Source: Marinobacterium profundum (GTDB lineage: Bacteria > Pseudomonadota > Gammaproteobacteria > Pseudomonadales > Balneatricaceae). Taken from it: 64,000 nucleotides of DNA. The stretch is taken from contig NZ_BCNS01000211.1 in NCBI RefSeq assembly GCF_001528745.1, positions 1-64,000 on the forward strand, written 5' to 3'. The notes beneath the pieces were generated by a model, which was not told the DNA's origin, did no database searches, and saw only the letters and a program-made list of their open reading frames with translations. Numbering within the stretch: position 1 is the stretch's first letter; every line of letters begins with the position of its first letter. Below are positions 10,794 to 20,155 of the stretch, one piece after another. Both the position numbers and the translations under genes were made by a program.

Positions 10794-11771
10794 TCAGCTG
10801 CCCTTGATATCGGCCGCCGCCTTGCGCAAAGATTCCAGCGCCGGCGCCTTGGCCGACCAGGTTTGCTCCCAAACTTCGATCGCCTCGCTGAAGGTGCTGC
10901 GATCCGACTCGGTGATGGTGATATCAAGCCCGCGTAACTGCGCTTCCTGATCCTTTTCCTGGGCCTGGAAACGGGCGATCACGGAATCCAGCTGCGCCTT
11001 CATGCTGCTGCGAATCAGGTTCCTGTCGTCCTCGCCCAGCGAGCGCCACAGACGCCCGGAAACCACCCCCACCATCGGAAACATCATATGGTTGGAGATC
11101 ATCAGGTTGTCGGCGCGTTCATAGAATTTGAGAATCAGGATGGAGTCGAAATCCATGTCGATGGCATCGACCTGGCCATTGGCCAGGGCATCGTAGACCG
11201 CCGGCAGTGGCAGGGGCGTCGGCGCTGTACCCAGAGCCGCATAGAAGTCGCGGATCGGCTCAAACGGCGTTATGCGCAGTTTTTTGCCCTGAAGATCCGC
11301 AGGGCTCGCCACGGTTTCGCGACTGAGCACCTGACGCATGCCCGCCATGCCATAGCCGATACCCACCAGACCTGCGCCTGCAGGCAGCTGATCCAGCAGA
11401 CCGACAGCGGCATCGGAGCGCAGCAAGGCCGCAGCCTGATCGATATCGTCCACCAGGTAAGGCGCATAGAGGGCACCAAAGTCCGGCACCCTGTTGGACA
11501 TTTCAGCGATGGTCAGAAAGGCCATATCCAGAGCGCCGGTTTGCAGCTGTTGCACCATCTGGGCTTCATTGCCCAGTTGCTGCGCCGGGAAAACCGATAC
11601 CCGGTGCTCCCCGCCGGACTTTTCATTCAGCGCTTTGGCGAAATCGTTGGCCGCCTGGGTCCAGATATGGGGTGGCGGTGTAATCAGCCCGAGACGGAAG
11701 TCCTGGGCCTGGGCCGTGACGGCGGATAACACCAGCGAGGTCGCCAGCAGCAGGGGTTTGAAGTCGATCAT
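10794..11771 (-). CDS. TRAP transporter solute receptor DctP (second system)
   Basis: Periplasmic binding protein of 325 residues with a signal peptide (residues 1 to about 22, ending AQAQ). It carries the DctP-family binding region: the KKLRITPFEP segment with the carboxylate-binding Arg, then YDALANGQVDAID. The start at 11771 has GGAG at a good distance; an upstream ATG at 11819 is unlikely. The ligand is unknown. It is separated from iorB upstream by 195 bases that hold a paired TATCC motif also found upstream of antA, so I infer separate, aromatic-responsive transcription. Confidence 0.9.
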   Translation of the reverse strand: MIDFKPLLLATSLVLSAVTAQAQDFRLGLITPPPHIWTQAANDFAKALNEKSGGEHRVSVFPAQQLGNEAQMVQQLQTGALDMAFLTIAEMSNRVPDFGALYAPYLVDDIDQAAALLRSDAAVGLLDQLPAGAGLVGIGYGMAGMRQVLSRETVASPADLQGKKLRITPFEPIRDFYAALGTAPTPLPLPAVYDALANGQVDAIDMDFDSILILKFYERADNLMISNHMMFPMVGVVSGRLWRSLGEDDRNLIRSSMKAQLDSVIARFQAQEKDQEAQLRGLDITITESDRSTFSEAIEVWEQTWSAKAPALESLRKAAADIKGS

Positions 11772-11901
11772 GGTGAGCTCCATTGTTGTTATAGGCAGCG
11801 TCTGCCCACGAACAAGCAACGGGGCAGTCTGTGCTGTCTGGCACTGGGCTTACGCCTGCGTGCCAGGTACAGCTATCAAACCAGAGAGTGCAGGCATCGA
11901 A

Positions 11902-11936
11902 CTATCCCGATACTTCACAATCCCTATCCGTTTTTA
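11902..11936 (-). promoter_or_regulatory. Paired TATCC operator-like motif upstream of dctP2
   Basis: Two TATCC boxes (GGATA on the transcribed minus strand) start at 11903 and 11925, exactly 22 bases apart; the second is followed by GTTTTT. The same arrangement with the same 22-base spacing and flanks (CTATCCCGATA, TATCCGTTTTT) occurs upstream of antA at 24293-24327. A 22-base phase of direct repeats fits a dimeric AraC/XylS-type site. AntR at 24494 is the natural candidate regulator, by inference. Confidence 0.6.
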
Positions 11937-11966
11937 CCTCACCCGGGAACCAGGTTCTGCAGTCTC

Positions 11967-13583
11967 CTATCGGGCCGCCGCATCAACATACTGCGAGGCG
12001 CAGCCAGCGCTGGCCTGCTGTTTGCCCGGCAGCGGCTCGAACAGATGCCCAAGCTGATGGCGCTGCAAGGCGGCCTCAAGCTCGGAGCCCTCTTCGCTTA
12101 GCAGCGCGGCGGTCTTGAGGTTGCGCAGGATCTCACTGGCATCGGAACGACCACTGAGCGCCCGGGCCGCAGCCGAAATCGCCCTGAAACTGCGCAGCCC
12201 CCGCTCCCGGGTTTTGCTGTAGCCCTTGATCAGCTCCGGCAGTGCCGCCACTTCGCAGCCCAGGTCATAGTCTGCCACCAGCGTCCTTTCCAGCTGTTCC
12301 AGCCAGGCATCAATCTGCGTCTGTTCAATAGCATCACGCAGCGAAAAACGCCTGAGCGGGCGTAGTTGTGCCACCAGGTAGAGCGACACAAAACCGCAGA
12401 GGCCCTGGGTCGAGAGTTTTTTCGGGCCCGCGAACAGGACTTCCAGCAGCCGCCCCGCCCAGCGGGTACGCAACACCCAGCGTCCTAGGCCCGCGGGCAG
12501 CGTTTCGGCCACCTCTTCGAGCCTTGGGTGCATGAATTCGGTGAAATGGGAGACCTGGTCCGCATCTATGCCCACCTCATCGTACAGGCGTTCAAAACGC
12601 TGCGAGCGCGTCTTGATATCCGCCACCCGGATCGTATCTTCATAGGCCATCCAGAGCCCCAGGGTGCGGGCTGCAACGGTACTGCAGCGCCCAACTGCTT
12701 CGCCCCCGGCATCCGCCTCGGCGTCCAGGGCCTCCAGCCGCTGCATCCGCTGGATATAGCGCCCGGCGTAACGCAGATCGCTGTGATCCAGCATTCTGCG
12801 CACCCCTTCCTGCAACAACGGCTGCAATGTCGGAGCAAAGTCCCGCTCAATGGTCGCCAGCAGCTGGCGAATACCACCGTCCTGCCCCCTGTAGTGCCAG
12901 CCCTCGGCAGGAGGGCTGGGGACAACAGGATTTTCCGGCTTGCGGTTGGCCTCGGCCTGAGCGGCACCGGCGGCAAAGGCGGCCAGACTGGCGTCTACAC
13001 CCACGCCACCCCGGCGTATGGCCTGCTCGAAATCCTCCCGTCCAAAAGGCAGTACTGCGCTACCATGAATGGCGCCAAACAGCACCGCACTCACAACACT
13101 GCGGCATTGCTCGGCCAGGGCCGCCATGTCGAAGCAAATATACCGCTGCGCCATTTCCGCCGCCGTGACATGCACCGAGTCAGAGTCGGCGATGGCATTG
13201 CCCATGGATTCCTTTTCCGCCACGGCATAGGCCCGGTGTGACGAGGCGATCAGCGTGGTGCGATCCGGCGTTACAAAGCCCCGCTGCATGGCACGACCGG
13301 CCTCCATCAGCTCAGCCGCGACCACCAGGTCCACATCGCCGCTGGCCGGTGAAAGCGACAGCACAGGGCGCCTTGTATCGGCGTCGCCCGGCTGCGGCCG
13401 GAACAGCTCAAGATAGTAGATGGTCGCCCCGGTACGCTGGGCCACACCCGGCACCGAAGTGGTCTGGGCGTGCCAGTTCGCCGCCTCCGCCATACCTACT
13501 ATCCAGTCGGCCAGCACACCGCCGCCCTGCCCGCCCATGGCGGTAATGGCAATATTGAAACGCTGTTTATCGAGTGTTGTCAT
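11967..13583 (-). CDS. iorB: Indolepyruvate ferredoxin oxidoreductase, beta subunit (long form)
   Basis: Partner of IorA in CoA-dependent oxidative decarboxylation of aryl-2-oxoacids, such as indolepyruvate and phenylpyruvate, to aryl-acetyl-CoA with ferredoxin as acceptor. Residues 1 to about 200 are the gamma-type 2-oxoacid oxidoreductase domain (ITAMGGQGGGVLADWI, SVPGVAQRTGATIYY). The remaining 330 residues are the extra C-terminal domain seen in the longer proteobacterial IorB (538 residues) but not in the archaeal enzyme of about 200. The start overlaps the iorA stop by one base, so the subunits are coupled. Confidence 0.92.
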   Translation of the reverse strand: MTTLDKQRFNIAITAMGGQGGGVLADWIVGMAEAANWHAQTTSVPGVAQRTGATIYYLELFRPQPGDADTRRPVLSLSPASGDVDLVVAAELMEAGRAMQRGFVTPDRTTLIASSHRAYAVAEKESMGNAIADSDSVHVTAAEMAQRYICFDMAALAEQCRSVVSAVLFGAIHGSAVLPFGREDFEQAIRRGGVGVDASLAAFAAGAAQAEANRKPENPVVPSPPAEGWHYRGQDGGIRQLLATIERDFAPTLQPLLQEGVRRMLDHSDLRYAGRYIQRMQRLEALDAEADAGGEAVGRCSTVAARTLGLWMAYEDTIRVADIKTRSQRFERLYDEVGIDADQVSHFTEFMHPRLEEVAETLPAGLGRWVLRTRWAGRLLEVLFAGPKKLSTQGLCGFVSLYLVAQLRPLRRFSLRDAIEQTQIDAWLEQLERTLVADYDLGCEVAALPELIKGYSKTRERGLRSFRAISAAARALSGRSDASEILRNLKTAALLSEEGSELEAALQRHQLGHLFEPLPGKQQASAGCASQYVDAAAR

Positions 13584-15745
13584 CAGGCAGCTCCATCCAG
13601 CTGGTAGATTTCATGACGCCTTTGCGCCCTTTTCTGCAGCCTGCGGATCACGCTTTGGGACAGACGACGTCTGAAGGTCTCCCAGCGTCCGGCATTGCGC
13701 ACCACTTCCACCCGCACAAAGGATGGACAGAGGATATCGGCGTGCACGTTTTCTCCGCACAGACCGCATCCGACACAACTGTTATCGATGCGTGTCACCG
13801 GATCTGAGCGCCAGGGATCGGGGTTTTCCTTCACCGTCAGCGATGGGCAGCCCGACAGCCGGATGCAGGCCCGATCACCGGTGCAGGTTTGCTCATCGAT
13901 GGCAAAGCGCGCCTCGGATACGCGCTTGCCGGCTTTAAGGTCGGCGCGCTTGCTGCGCTTTTCCCGCCGCTGCAGATTCAGCATGCATTCGGATTGCGCC
14001 ACTATCACCTTGGGCCCCTGGCCCTTGGTGCTGACCGCCTCGCGCAGCGTCTTGAGCATGGCGGTCACATCGTAGGTGCGGGTCAAAGTCCGCACCCACT
14101 TCACCCCCACGCCCTCAACCGCCCGGGAAATCGGGTTATTGGTCGCCAGGTTCGTATTGGTAGCCCGGGATGACAGAATATCCTGGCCACCGGTGGCGGC
14201 GGTGTAGGCATTGTCGATGATCAGGTTGACGCCATCGCTCTTGTTGAAGACCGCATTGCCGACACCACTGGTCAGGCCGTTATGCCAGAAGCCACCATCC
14301 CCCATGATCGAAATCGCGGGCTTGTCGGAGCTGACATTGAAGGCCGAGGCCGAGGCGCTGCCAAGGCCATAGCCCATGGTGGTAGCGCCCAGGTTAAAGG
14401 GCGGCAGGATCGAGAACAGATGACAGCCAATATCACAGCTGATATGAAAGTCGCCGCGTTCTTTCTGCAACAGCTTGATGGCGGAAAAAATCGGACGCTC
14501 CGGACAACCGGTGCAGAAGCCCGCCGGGCGAGCCGGTACCACGTCGGTCAAAGTCTCCACTGACAGAGACCGGGCCGGCACGAAGGACAGCGCAGTTTCG
14601 TGCTGCAGCAAGTCCGTGGTCTGGGCCTGCAGGAAGTTACGGATACCGGCCTTCACCACATCGGTGGTGTATTCACCCACCCGTGGCAGCACCGCCTTGC
14701 CCTGCAGCTGCGTCTTGCAGCCAGCCCGGGCGAAGAGGGTATGCAGCTCATGCTCGATAAACTCAGGATTACCCTCCTCCACCAGCAGCACCGCAGACTT
14801 GCCTTGCGCAAAGCGCAGCAGCTCGTCATCAATCAGCGGAAAAGCCACGTTCATCACATAGAGCGAGATCTGCGACTGACCATAGGCATCCGCCTGCCCC
14901 AGGTGCTCCAGTGCACGAATCACTGTGTTGTAGCTGCCGCCCTGCAAAATAATACCGACGTCCTCGCGGCTGCCGGGAAAGAACTCGTTCAGCTCCTGCG
15001 CCTTGATAAACTCGATGGCCGCCGGCAGGCGCGCTTCAATTTTTTCCCGTTCGTGCAGGAAGGTCGCCGGTGGCAGCACCACCCGGCTCAGATCCCGCTT
15101 GGGATTCTGTAGCGCGTCCTGCAAGCTGAACTCGGCCTTGCGGTTGTCCCTGGCCACAAACTGGCCATGCACGTGGCAGGCGCGGATGCGCATCTGCAGC
15201 ATGACGGGGGTATGGCTGGCTTCGGACAGCTCAAAGCTCTTTTCTACCATATCGACGATGCTCGGCAGGTTGGGCCTGGGGTCAAGCAGCCAGATATGAG
15301 ACTTCATCGCAAAGGCATGGGTACGCTCCTGCATGATGGAAGAGCCTTCGCCATAGTCCTCGCCGATAATGATCACGGCGCCACCGGTCACGCCGCCGGA
15401 TGCCAGGTTGGCCAGGGCATCGGAGGCCACGTTGGTGCCCACCGTCGACTTCCAGGTGACGGCGCCGCGCAGCGGATAGTGCACCGACGCCGACAGCATG
15501 GCGGCTGCGGTGGCTTCACTGGCACTGGTCTCGAAGTGGATGCCCATGTCATCGAGAATTTCTTCCCGCGCATCGGCCAGCACATCCATCAGATGGGAGA
15601 TGGGCGAGCCCTGATAGCCCCCGACATAGGACACGCCCGACTGCAGCAGCGCCTTGGTCACCGCAAGGATGCCCTCGCCGTGGAACAGCTCGCCTTCGCC
15701 TGCGTGCAATTTCTTCACTTCACTCTTGAACGATCTTTCCGCCAT
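13583..15745 (-). CDS. iorA: Indolepyruvate ferredoxin oxidoreductase, alpha subunit
   Basis: The TPP- and Fe-S-containing subunit, 720 residues. The N-terminal half is the pyrimidine-binding/CoA domain (GYQGSPISHLMDVL, TSASEATAAAMLSA, TWKSTVGTNVASDALANL). The TPP-binding region is GDGGFWHNGLTSGVGNAV with the downstream Asn-rich LIIDNAYTAATGGQ. The C-terminus is a ferredoxin-like domain with Cys clusters (CTGDRACIRLSGCP, CVGCGLC). It sits downstream of the 2-hydroxyacid dehydrogenase gene, so the likely route is aryl-2-hydroxyacid to aryl-2-oxoacid to aryl-acyl-CoA. Phenylpyruvate, hydroxyphenylpyruvate or benzoylformate are alternative substrates. Confidence 0.94.
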   Translation of the reverse strand: MAERSFKSEVKKLHAGEGELFHGEGILAVTKALLQSGVSYVGGYQGSPISHLMDVLADAREEILDDMGIHFETSASEATAAAMLSASVHYPLRGAVTWKSTVGTNVASDALANLASGGVTGGAVIIIGEDYGEGSSIMQERTHAFAMKSHIWLLDPRPNLPSIVDMVEKSFELSEASHTPVMLQMRIRACHVHGQFVARDNRKAEFSLQDALQNPKRDLSRVVLPPATFLHEREKIEARLPAAIEFIKAQELNEFFPGSREDVGIILQGGSYNTVIRALEHLGQADAYGQSQISLYVMNVAFPLIDDELLRFAQGKSAVLLVEEGNPEFIEHELHTLFARAGCKTQLQGKAVLPRVGEYTTDVVKAGIRNFLQAQTTDLLQHETALSFVPARSLSVETLTDVVPARPAGFCTGCPERPIFSAIKLLQKERGDFHISCDIGCHLFSILPPFNLGATTMGYGLGSASASAFNVSSDKPAISIMGDGGFWHNGLTSGVGNAVFNKSDGVNLIIDNAYTAATGGQDILSSRATNTNLATNNPISRAVEGVGVKWVRTLTRTYDVTAMLKTLREAVSTKGQGPKVIVAQSECMLNLQRREKRSKRADLKAGKRVSEARFAIDEQTCTGDRACIRLSGCPSLTVKENPDPWRSDPVTRIDNSCVGCGLCGENVHADILCPSFVRVEVVRNAGRWETFRRRLSQSVIRRLQKRAQRRHEIYQLDGAA

Positions 15746-15822
15746 CTGGCCTGTTCTCCCGCACCGATCATGCGAGCCTGTGGGCTCACGATCAACATTA
15801 GTAAAAGCCGCTTTCAGCCCTG

Positions 15823-16959
15823 TTAAGTCTGGCCCTGCCAGTACCTGAGCCTGGCGATATCCGGGCAGCAGAGCATCTGCATTGCATTGTTCAGTTCATC
15901 CTCCAGCATGCGCATCACATGATCGGCCCCCGCCGGCCCCAGGGCCGCTACGCCATACATGAAGGTGCGCCCCAGCAGGGCAAAGTCGGCCCCCGCCGCA
16001 ATGCCCCTTGCCACATCGAGCCCCGAGCGCAGACCGCTGTCCAGAATCAGCGGGAAATCAGGCCCCACCGCCTGGCGCACCGCCGGCAGCACCGCCAGGC
16101 TCGACGGGCAGGCATCCAGTTGTCGCCCGCCATGGTTCGATACGACTATGCCATCCACCCCCAGATCGCGGCAGCGCAGCGCATCCTCGGCACTGAGCAC
16201 CCCCTTCACCACCAGGGTACCGGGCCAGCGTTGGCGGTAGGCCTTGAGCCGCGCCCAGGGCACCCGCCCGGCGATCTTGGCCGGCAGATAGTCACCGGAG
16301 TGGCGCCGATAAGGCTGCAGATTACGGAAGGCCGGTACACCCCGGCGGACACTGCTGAGCGCCCACCGTGGCCGACGCATGATATCCAGCAAGGTCCGAG
16401 CACCCACTTTGGGCGGCAGCGCAAGACCGTTGTGCATGTCCAGCTCGCGGCGCCCGCCCACCGGCACATCGACAGTGACCAGCAGCACCTTGTAGCCGGC
16501 CTCGGTGGCACGCTGCATCAGGCTCTGTTCCACCGCCTCGTCACTGAAGGGGTAAAGCTGAAACCAGGCCATGTCACCGGCAAGGCTCGCAACCTCTTCA
16601 AGGCTTGATGTGGCGAAGGTACTGGCTGCAATGGGACACCCCGCCACCTTTGCCGCCCGGGCAAGGGCTGCCACCGCCCCCGGCCACACCAGACCGTCCA
16701 GACCAATGGGCGCCACCCCGAAGGGCACCCGATAGGCTTGCCCGAACAGAGACGTACTCAGATCTGCCCCGTCACCGGCATTAAAGTAGCGCGGCGCCAG
16801 CTCCATCTGCTCAAAGGCATCGGTATTGCGCAGCAAGGCACTCTGGCGCCCGCTGCCGCCTTGCAGGTAATCAAACACAAAGCCGGGAAGGCGCTGCCGG
16901 GCCCGTCGCTCCAGATAGGCGGAGGACGGAAAACGCTGCATCAGGCGGGTTTCAGGCAT
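15823..16959 (-). CDS. FMN-dependent alpha-hydroxyacid dehydrogenase
   Basis: A 378-residue TIM-barrel flavoprotein of the lactate/mandelate/glycolate oxidase family. It has the N-terminal segment FDYLQGGSG, the FMN/substrate segments PFGVAPIGLDGLVWPGA and WFQLYP, the LLVTVDVPVGGRRE strand, the FMN-binding Lys in LVVKGVLSAEDA and the catalytic His in VVSNHGGRQLD. Position between TRAP genes and iorAB suggests an aryl-lactate or mandelate dehydrogenase passing electrons to the respiratory chain. Plain L-lactate is possible but would not explain iorAB. It lies 77 bases upstream of iorA. Confidence 0.88.
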   Translation of the reverse strand: MPETRLMQRFPSSAYLERRARQRLPGFVFDYLQGGSGRQSALLRNTDAFEQMELAPRYFNAGDGADLSTSLFGQAYRVPFGVAPIGLDGLVWPGAVAALARAAKVAGCPIAASTFATSSLEEVASLAGDMAWFQLYPFSDEAVEQSLMQRATEAGYKVLLVTVDVPVGGRRELDMHNGLALPPKVGARTLLDIMRRPRWALSSVRRGVPAFRNLQPYRRHSGDYLPAKIAGRVPWARLKAYRQRWPGTLVVKGVLSAEDALRCRDLGVDGIVVSNHGGRQLDACPSSLAVLPAVRQAVGPDFPLILDSGLRSGLDVARGIAAGADFALLGRTFMYGVAALGPAGADHVMRMLEDELNNAMQMLCCPDIARLRYWQGQT

Positions 16960-17031
16960 AGCTCAGCCTCCATTGCCATATTGTCGTATCCGTTCAGGGG
17001 GCCAGCCCGGGCAGTTGCCCGCCCGGCCTGT

Positions 17032-17197
17032 TAGCAGCCTGTCGGACTTGGCCGATCGTAGCGAGGGAAAGTCCGTTTTGAGGCAGTTTTTGAGCTCTTT
17101 TGAGGCAAATAGTGGTTCTATTTAACAAAAAAGAGGACGAAAAATGACCAAAATCGGCTTTCCGCAGTAGATCAGTGGTAAGTCCGACAGGCTGCTA
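17032..17197. mobile_element. MITE-like element, copy 2 (intact)
   Basis: A 166-bp element bounded by perfect 18-bp terminal inverted repeats (tagcagcctgtcggactt and its complement aagtccgacaggctgcta). The interior holds gatcgtagcgagggaaa near the left end and cgcagtagatcagtg near the right. TA flanks the GCAGCC ends on both sides, compatible with a TA duplication. It has no coding capacity. It ends two bases before the dctP1 stop codon (complement at 17200-17202), so it forms the 3' untranslated region of that gene. Confidence 0.92.
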
Positions 17198-17199
17198 GC

Positions 17200-18165
17200 T
17201 CAGCTGCCGAAACTGGCCTTGAGCTGTTGTGCGTACTGCGGGCTGAGCTCTTCCACCGCCTGCCAGCCAGCGCTCTGAGACAGGGCCTCAAATTGCTCGG
17301 CCTGCTCCGGCGCCAGCTGGATGGCTTCGATGCCAGCATCGGCCTGGTGCTGCTTGTCTGCCTTTGCGTCTTCACCGGCACCCTCGTTGAGGGATTCAAT
17401 CCAGGCCACCTGCTGGCGCATGAATTCACGCTGCGGCTGATCGAGCTTTTCCCAACTCGCCTGATTCATGAACAGGCTGACTTCCACGTTGTAGAAACCG
17501 GGTTCAACGCGGTAACGGGTTTTTTCCTGCCAGCCCAGATCGAAAATACCGACAGAGGGCCAGCCATAACCGTCCACCACGCCCCGCTCCAGTGCCGTAA
17601 AGACTTCTCCGGGTGCCACCTGCAAAGGCGTGGCGCCCAGGGCCTGGAAGAAGGAGCGGTACACCGGCACGCCCCGCAGCTTGAAGCCGGACAGATCAGC
17701 CGACTCAACCTTTTTGTTGGTATAGATATGGTATTGCAGGCCATCGGACAGACGCGCCAGCCATACCATGTTGGCCTTGTCACGGTGGATCTGATCCATC
17801 AGCGTATAGCCGCCATTGGCACGCAGCTCAGACATGGGCTTGCGGGTCAGCGTCATGGCCAGGGATTCCGGCACCATGTTGGCGTGGAAAACGCCGGTGG
17901 TGTTGGCGATATCGACGATACCGGCACGCACCGCGTTGCCAATTTCAAATGGCGGCATGGATTCGGGGCCGCCCATGACCTGAATCTGCACCAGGCCCTT
18001 GCCCTGCTCATTCACGCTGCTCACAAACTGCTTGAAACGCTCGTTGAAGTAGGTGTCCTGGCCAAAAGCCGTGACCGCCTTGAGGGTAATTTCCTGCGCC
18101 TGGGCCAGCCAGGGAACACAGACCAGCAAACCGCCGCATAACACTTTCTTGAAATGATTATTCAT
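17200..18165 (-). CDS. TRAP transporter solute receptor DctP (first system)
   Basis: Periplasmic binding protein of 321 residues with a signal peptide (MNNHFKKVLCGGLLVCVPWL, ending AQAQ). It has the DctP fold features: KAVTAFGQDTYFNERFKQFV, the SGFKLRGVPVYRSF segment with the binding-site Arg, then FTALERGVVDGYGWP. The frame stays open far upstream to 18870, but those codons are an out-of-frame reading of dctM1; the ATG at 18165 with GGAG and a signal peptide is the true start. The order here is Q-M-P, unlike the P-Q-M order of the other two TRAP sets in this window. Confidence 0.92.
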   Translation of the reverse strand: MNNHFKKVLCGGLLVCVPWLAQAQEITLKAVTAFGQDTYFNERFKQFVSSVNEQGKGLVQIQVMGGPESMPPFEIGNAVRAGIVDIANTTGVFHANMVPESLAMTLTRKPMSELRANGGYTLMDQIHRDKANMVWLARLSDGLQYHIYTNKKVESADLSGFKLRGVPVYRSFFQALGATPLQVAPGEVFTALERGVVDGYGWPSVGIFDLGWQEKTRYRVEPGFYNVEVSLFMNQASWEKLDQPQREFMRQQVAWIESLNEGAGEDAKADKQHQADAGIEAIQLAPEQAEQFEALSQSAGWQAVEELSPQYAQQLKASFGS

Positions 18166-18215
18166 GGGGTTTCTCCAGTTAATTGATTGCAGCATCGGGA
18201 ACGGGTTGTCGTGTC

Positions 18216-19535
18216 TTACCCCATCAGATTGGGTAGCCCGGTTGCCAGCCAGGGCATAAGCAGAATGCAACTCAATACAAGCAACTCGATCAGCAGGAAC
18301 GGCACCGCCGAGGCGTAGATCTGGGTCAGGCGAATGGACGGCGGTGCCACGCTTTGCATCACCATCAGCAGCAAGCCAAAGGGCGGAGTCAGCAGACCCA
18401 GTTCCATCGCAATCAGCATCATGACGCCGAGCCAAATAGGATCTATACCGGCCGCCGCGGCCAGGGGCATAAAGAACGGCAGGGTAATCATCATCATGCT
18501 GACCTGGTCGATGACACAGCCCATGACCAGAATCACCACCAGCATGCCGACCACCAGCCAGAACGCCGACAGCTCGTACTCCCCAACCAGCGACAGCAGA
18601 CCACCGGTGGCACCGGAAAAACTCAGCTGCTGGGAGAAGGCCGTGGAAGCCACCAGCACAAACAGGATGATCACTGAAATGCGTGCCGTTTCGATCAGCG
18701 CCCGAATCAGCTTCGCCTTGGTCAGTACGCCGTAGGCCAGGGTCGCCAGTACGGCAGCCAGGGCACCGATAGCCGCCGATTCCGTCGGCGATGCCCAGCC
18801 GGCCAGCATGCTGCCCACTACCGCAACAAAGATCCCCAGCAAGGGCACCACATCCCGCAGAAACGGCCACCAGCGCTCCCAGCGTGTTTCGAGGTTTTCA
18901 TCAACGATTTCGTCCCCGCGGCTTTTCTCATGCAGGCATGAACGCACGATAACGAATCCAAGAAAGCCCGCCGCCATCAGCAGACCCGGCACTATGCCAC
19001 CGATCAGCAGACCCGAGATCGACACACCGGCCAGGCTCCCGAGCATGACCGCCAATGCAGAAGGCGGAATCAGCATGGCGATGCCACCCACAGCCATGAT
19101 GGGGCCCATGGCGACCGTGGGGTGATAGCCGCGCTTGAGCATTTCCGGCAGCAGGGAGCTGCCCATCATCGCAGTGTTGGCGATGGTGGAACCGGACAGC
19201 GCAGCAAACACTGTGCCGCCCAGCACCGAGACGATGGACAGCTGGCCGGGAACCTTGGCAATCAGCCGTTCGATACTCGAGATGGCCCTATAGGCCAGGC
19301 CACTGTGAAACAGCACCTCCCCCATCATCACGAACAGCGGAATGGGCGTCAGGGAGAAACTGGTGACCGATCCCACCGAATTGCGCACCAGCTGGCCGAT
19401 GCCGGCCTCCCCCCCCATAAATAGCCAGGCACCGAGCAGGTTCACGCCCAGGAAAGCAAAGGCCACCGGCATGCCGATCAGCATCAAGCCAAAGAGCGTG
19501 CCCAACATCACCGTCAACGCCAGATACCAATCCAT
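18216..19535 (-). CDS. TRAP transporter large permease DctM (first system)
   Basis: A 439-residue polytopic membrane protein with DctM hallmarks (GMPVAFAFLGVNLLGAWLFM, SGSTIANTAMMGSSLLPEML, ASPTESAAIGALAAVLATL). It acts with DctQ1 and DctP1 in gradient-driven import of a carboxylate, which from context is probably an aromatic 2-hydroxyacid such as indolelactate, phenyllactate or mandelate. Its ATG overlaps the dctQ1 stop by one base. Confidence 0.94.
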   Translation of the reverse strand: MDWYLALTVMLGTLFGLMLIGMPVAFAFLGVNLLGAWLFMGGEAGIGQLVRNSVGSVTSFSLTPIPLFVMMGEVLFHSGLAYRAISSIERLIAKVPGQLSIVSVLGGTVFAALSGSTIANTAMMGSSLLPEMLKRGYHPTVAMGPIMAVGGIAMLIPPSALAVMLGSLAGVSISGLLIGGIVPGLLMAAGFLGFVIVRSCLHEKSRGDEIVDENLETRWERWWPFLRDVVPLLGIFVAVVGSMLAGWASPTESAAIGALAAVLATLAYGVLTKAKLIRALIETARISVIILFVLVASTAFSQQLSFSGATGGLLSLVGEYELSAFWLVVGMLVVILVMGCVIDQVSMMMITLPFFMPLAAAAGIDPIWLGVMMLIAMELGLLTPPFGLLLMVMQSVAPPSIRLTQIYASAVPFLLIELLVLSCILLMPWLATGLPNLMG

Positions 19536-20056
19536 CAGGAGGCCTCCTTCAGGGCCGGAACGGGATCAAACAGACGGCGCACAAACTCCACCGTCAGCAA
19601 CACAAAACCCAGGATCATGGGCAGGTTCAGCCACCACTGGGGAAACACCAGTACCTTGAACACCAGCCCGCCCTGGCGTGCCGTATCCAGGGTGACCTCC
19701 AGGCTATACCAGCTCAGTACGGCGCATATGGTGGCGCCCAGCAGACTGAGACCGCGCTCGAACAGTGCGCGCCAGCGCGGGGGCATCAGTTGCAGCGCAA
19801 GATCAATGCGAATATGGTCGCCGCAGTACAGCAACCAGGGGGCGGCCAGCATGGTCGCCGTCATCAACAGGTATTCCGAGGCTTCTACCGTCCAGGGCAT
19901 AGAGAAGCTGGTCATGTTTCGCAGCGCAATATCGGCGCACACCAGCAGCGCCATAAGCGCAAACATCAGCGCCGCCAGCAGGCCACAGCCGTTATACAGC
20001 CAGTGGTAAAAACGATTGACGGATATCGTATCCGGCAGTTCAGTCACCCTATCCAT
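19535..20056 (-). CDS. TRAP transporter small permease DctQ (first system)
   Basis: A 173-residue four-helix protein with the DctQ pattern (MPWTVEASEYLLMTATMLAA, HIRIDLALQLMP). It is the first transporter gene after the thioesterase, about 100 bases downstream, and is coupled to dctM1 by a one-base overlap. The gap before it contains a right-end remnant of the MITE family. Confidence 0.9.
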   Translation of the reverse strand: MDRVTELPDTISVNRFYHWLYNGCGLLAALMFALMALLVCADIALRNMTSFSMPWTVEASEYLLMTATMLAAPWLLYCGDHIRIDLALQLMPPRWRALFERGLSLLGATICAVLSWYSLEVTLDTARQGGLVFKVLVFPQWWLNLPMILGFVLLTVEFVRRLFDPVPALKEAS

Positions 20057-20115
20057 GTCTTCGCTTCCGTTGTTGTTATGGTTTCCCGTTACCGCAGCAC
20101 CCGGTAACGGCCTGT

Positions 20116-20149
20116 TCGCAGTAGGTCAGTGTTCAGCCCGACAGGCTGC
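20116..20149. repeat. Right-end remnant of the MITE family
   Basis: The 34 bases match the right terminus of the full elements (tcgcagtaggtcagtgttca followed by gcccgacaggctgc), with a few substitutions. No left end is nearby. It lies seven bases outside the thioesterase stop codon. Confidence 0.7.
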
Positions 20150-20155
20150 CAGGCC

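Noticed and set aside
18166-18870. Long N-terminal extension of DctP1
   Set aside because: These codons are dctM1 read in another frame; the ATG at 18165 has both a ribosome binding site and a signal peptide.
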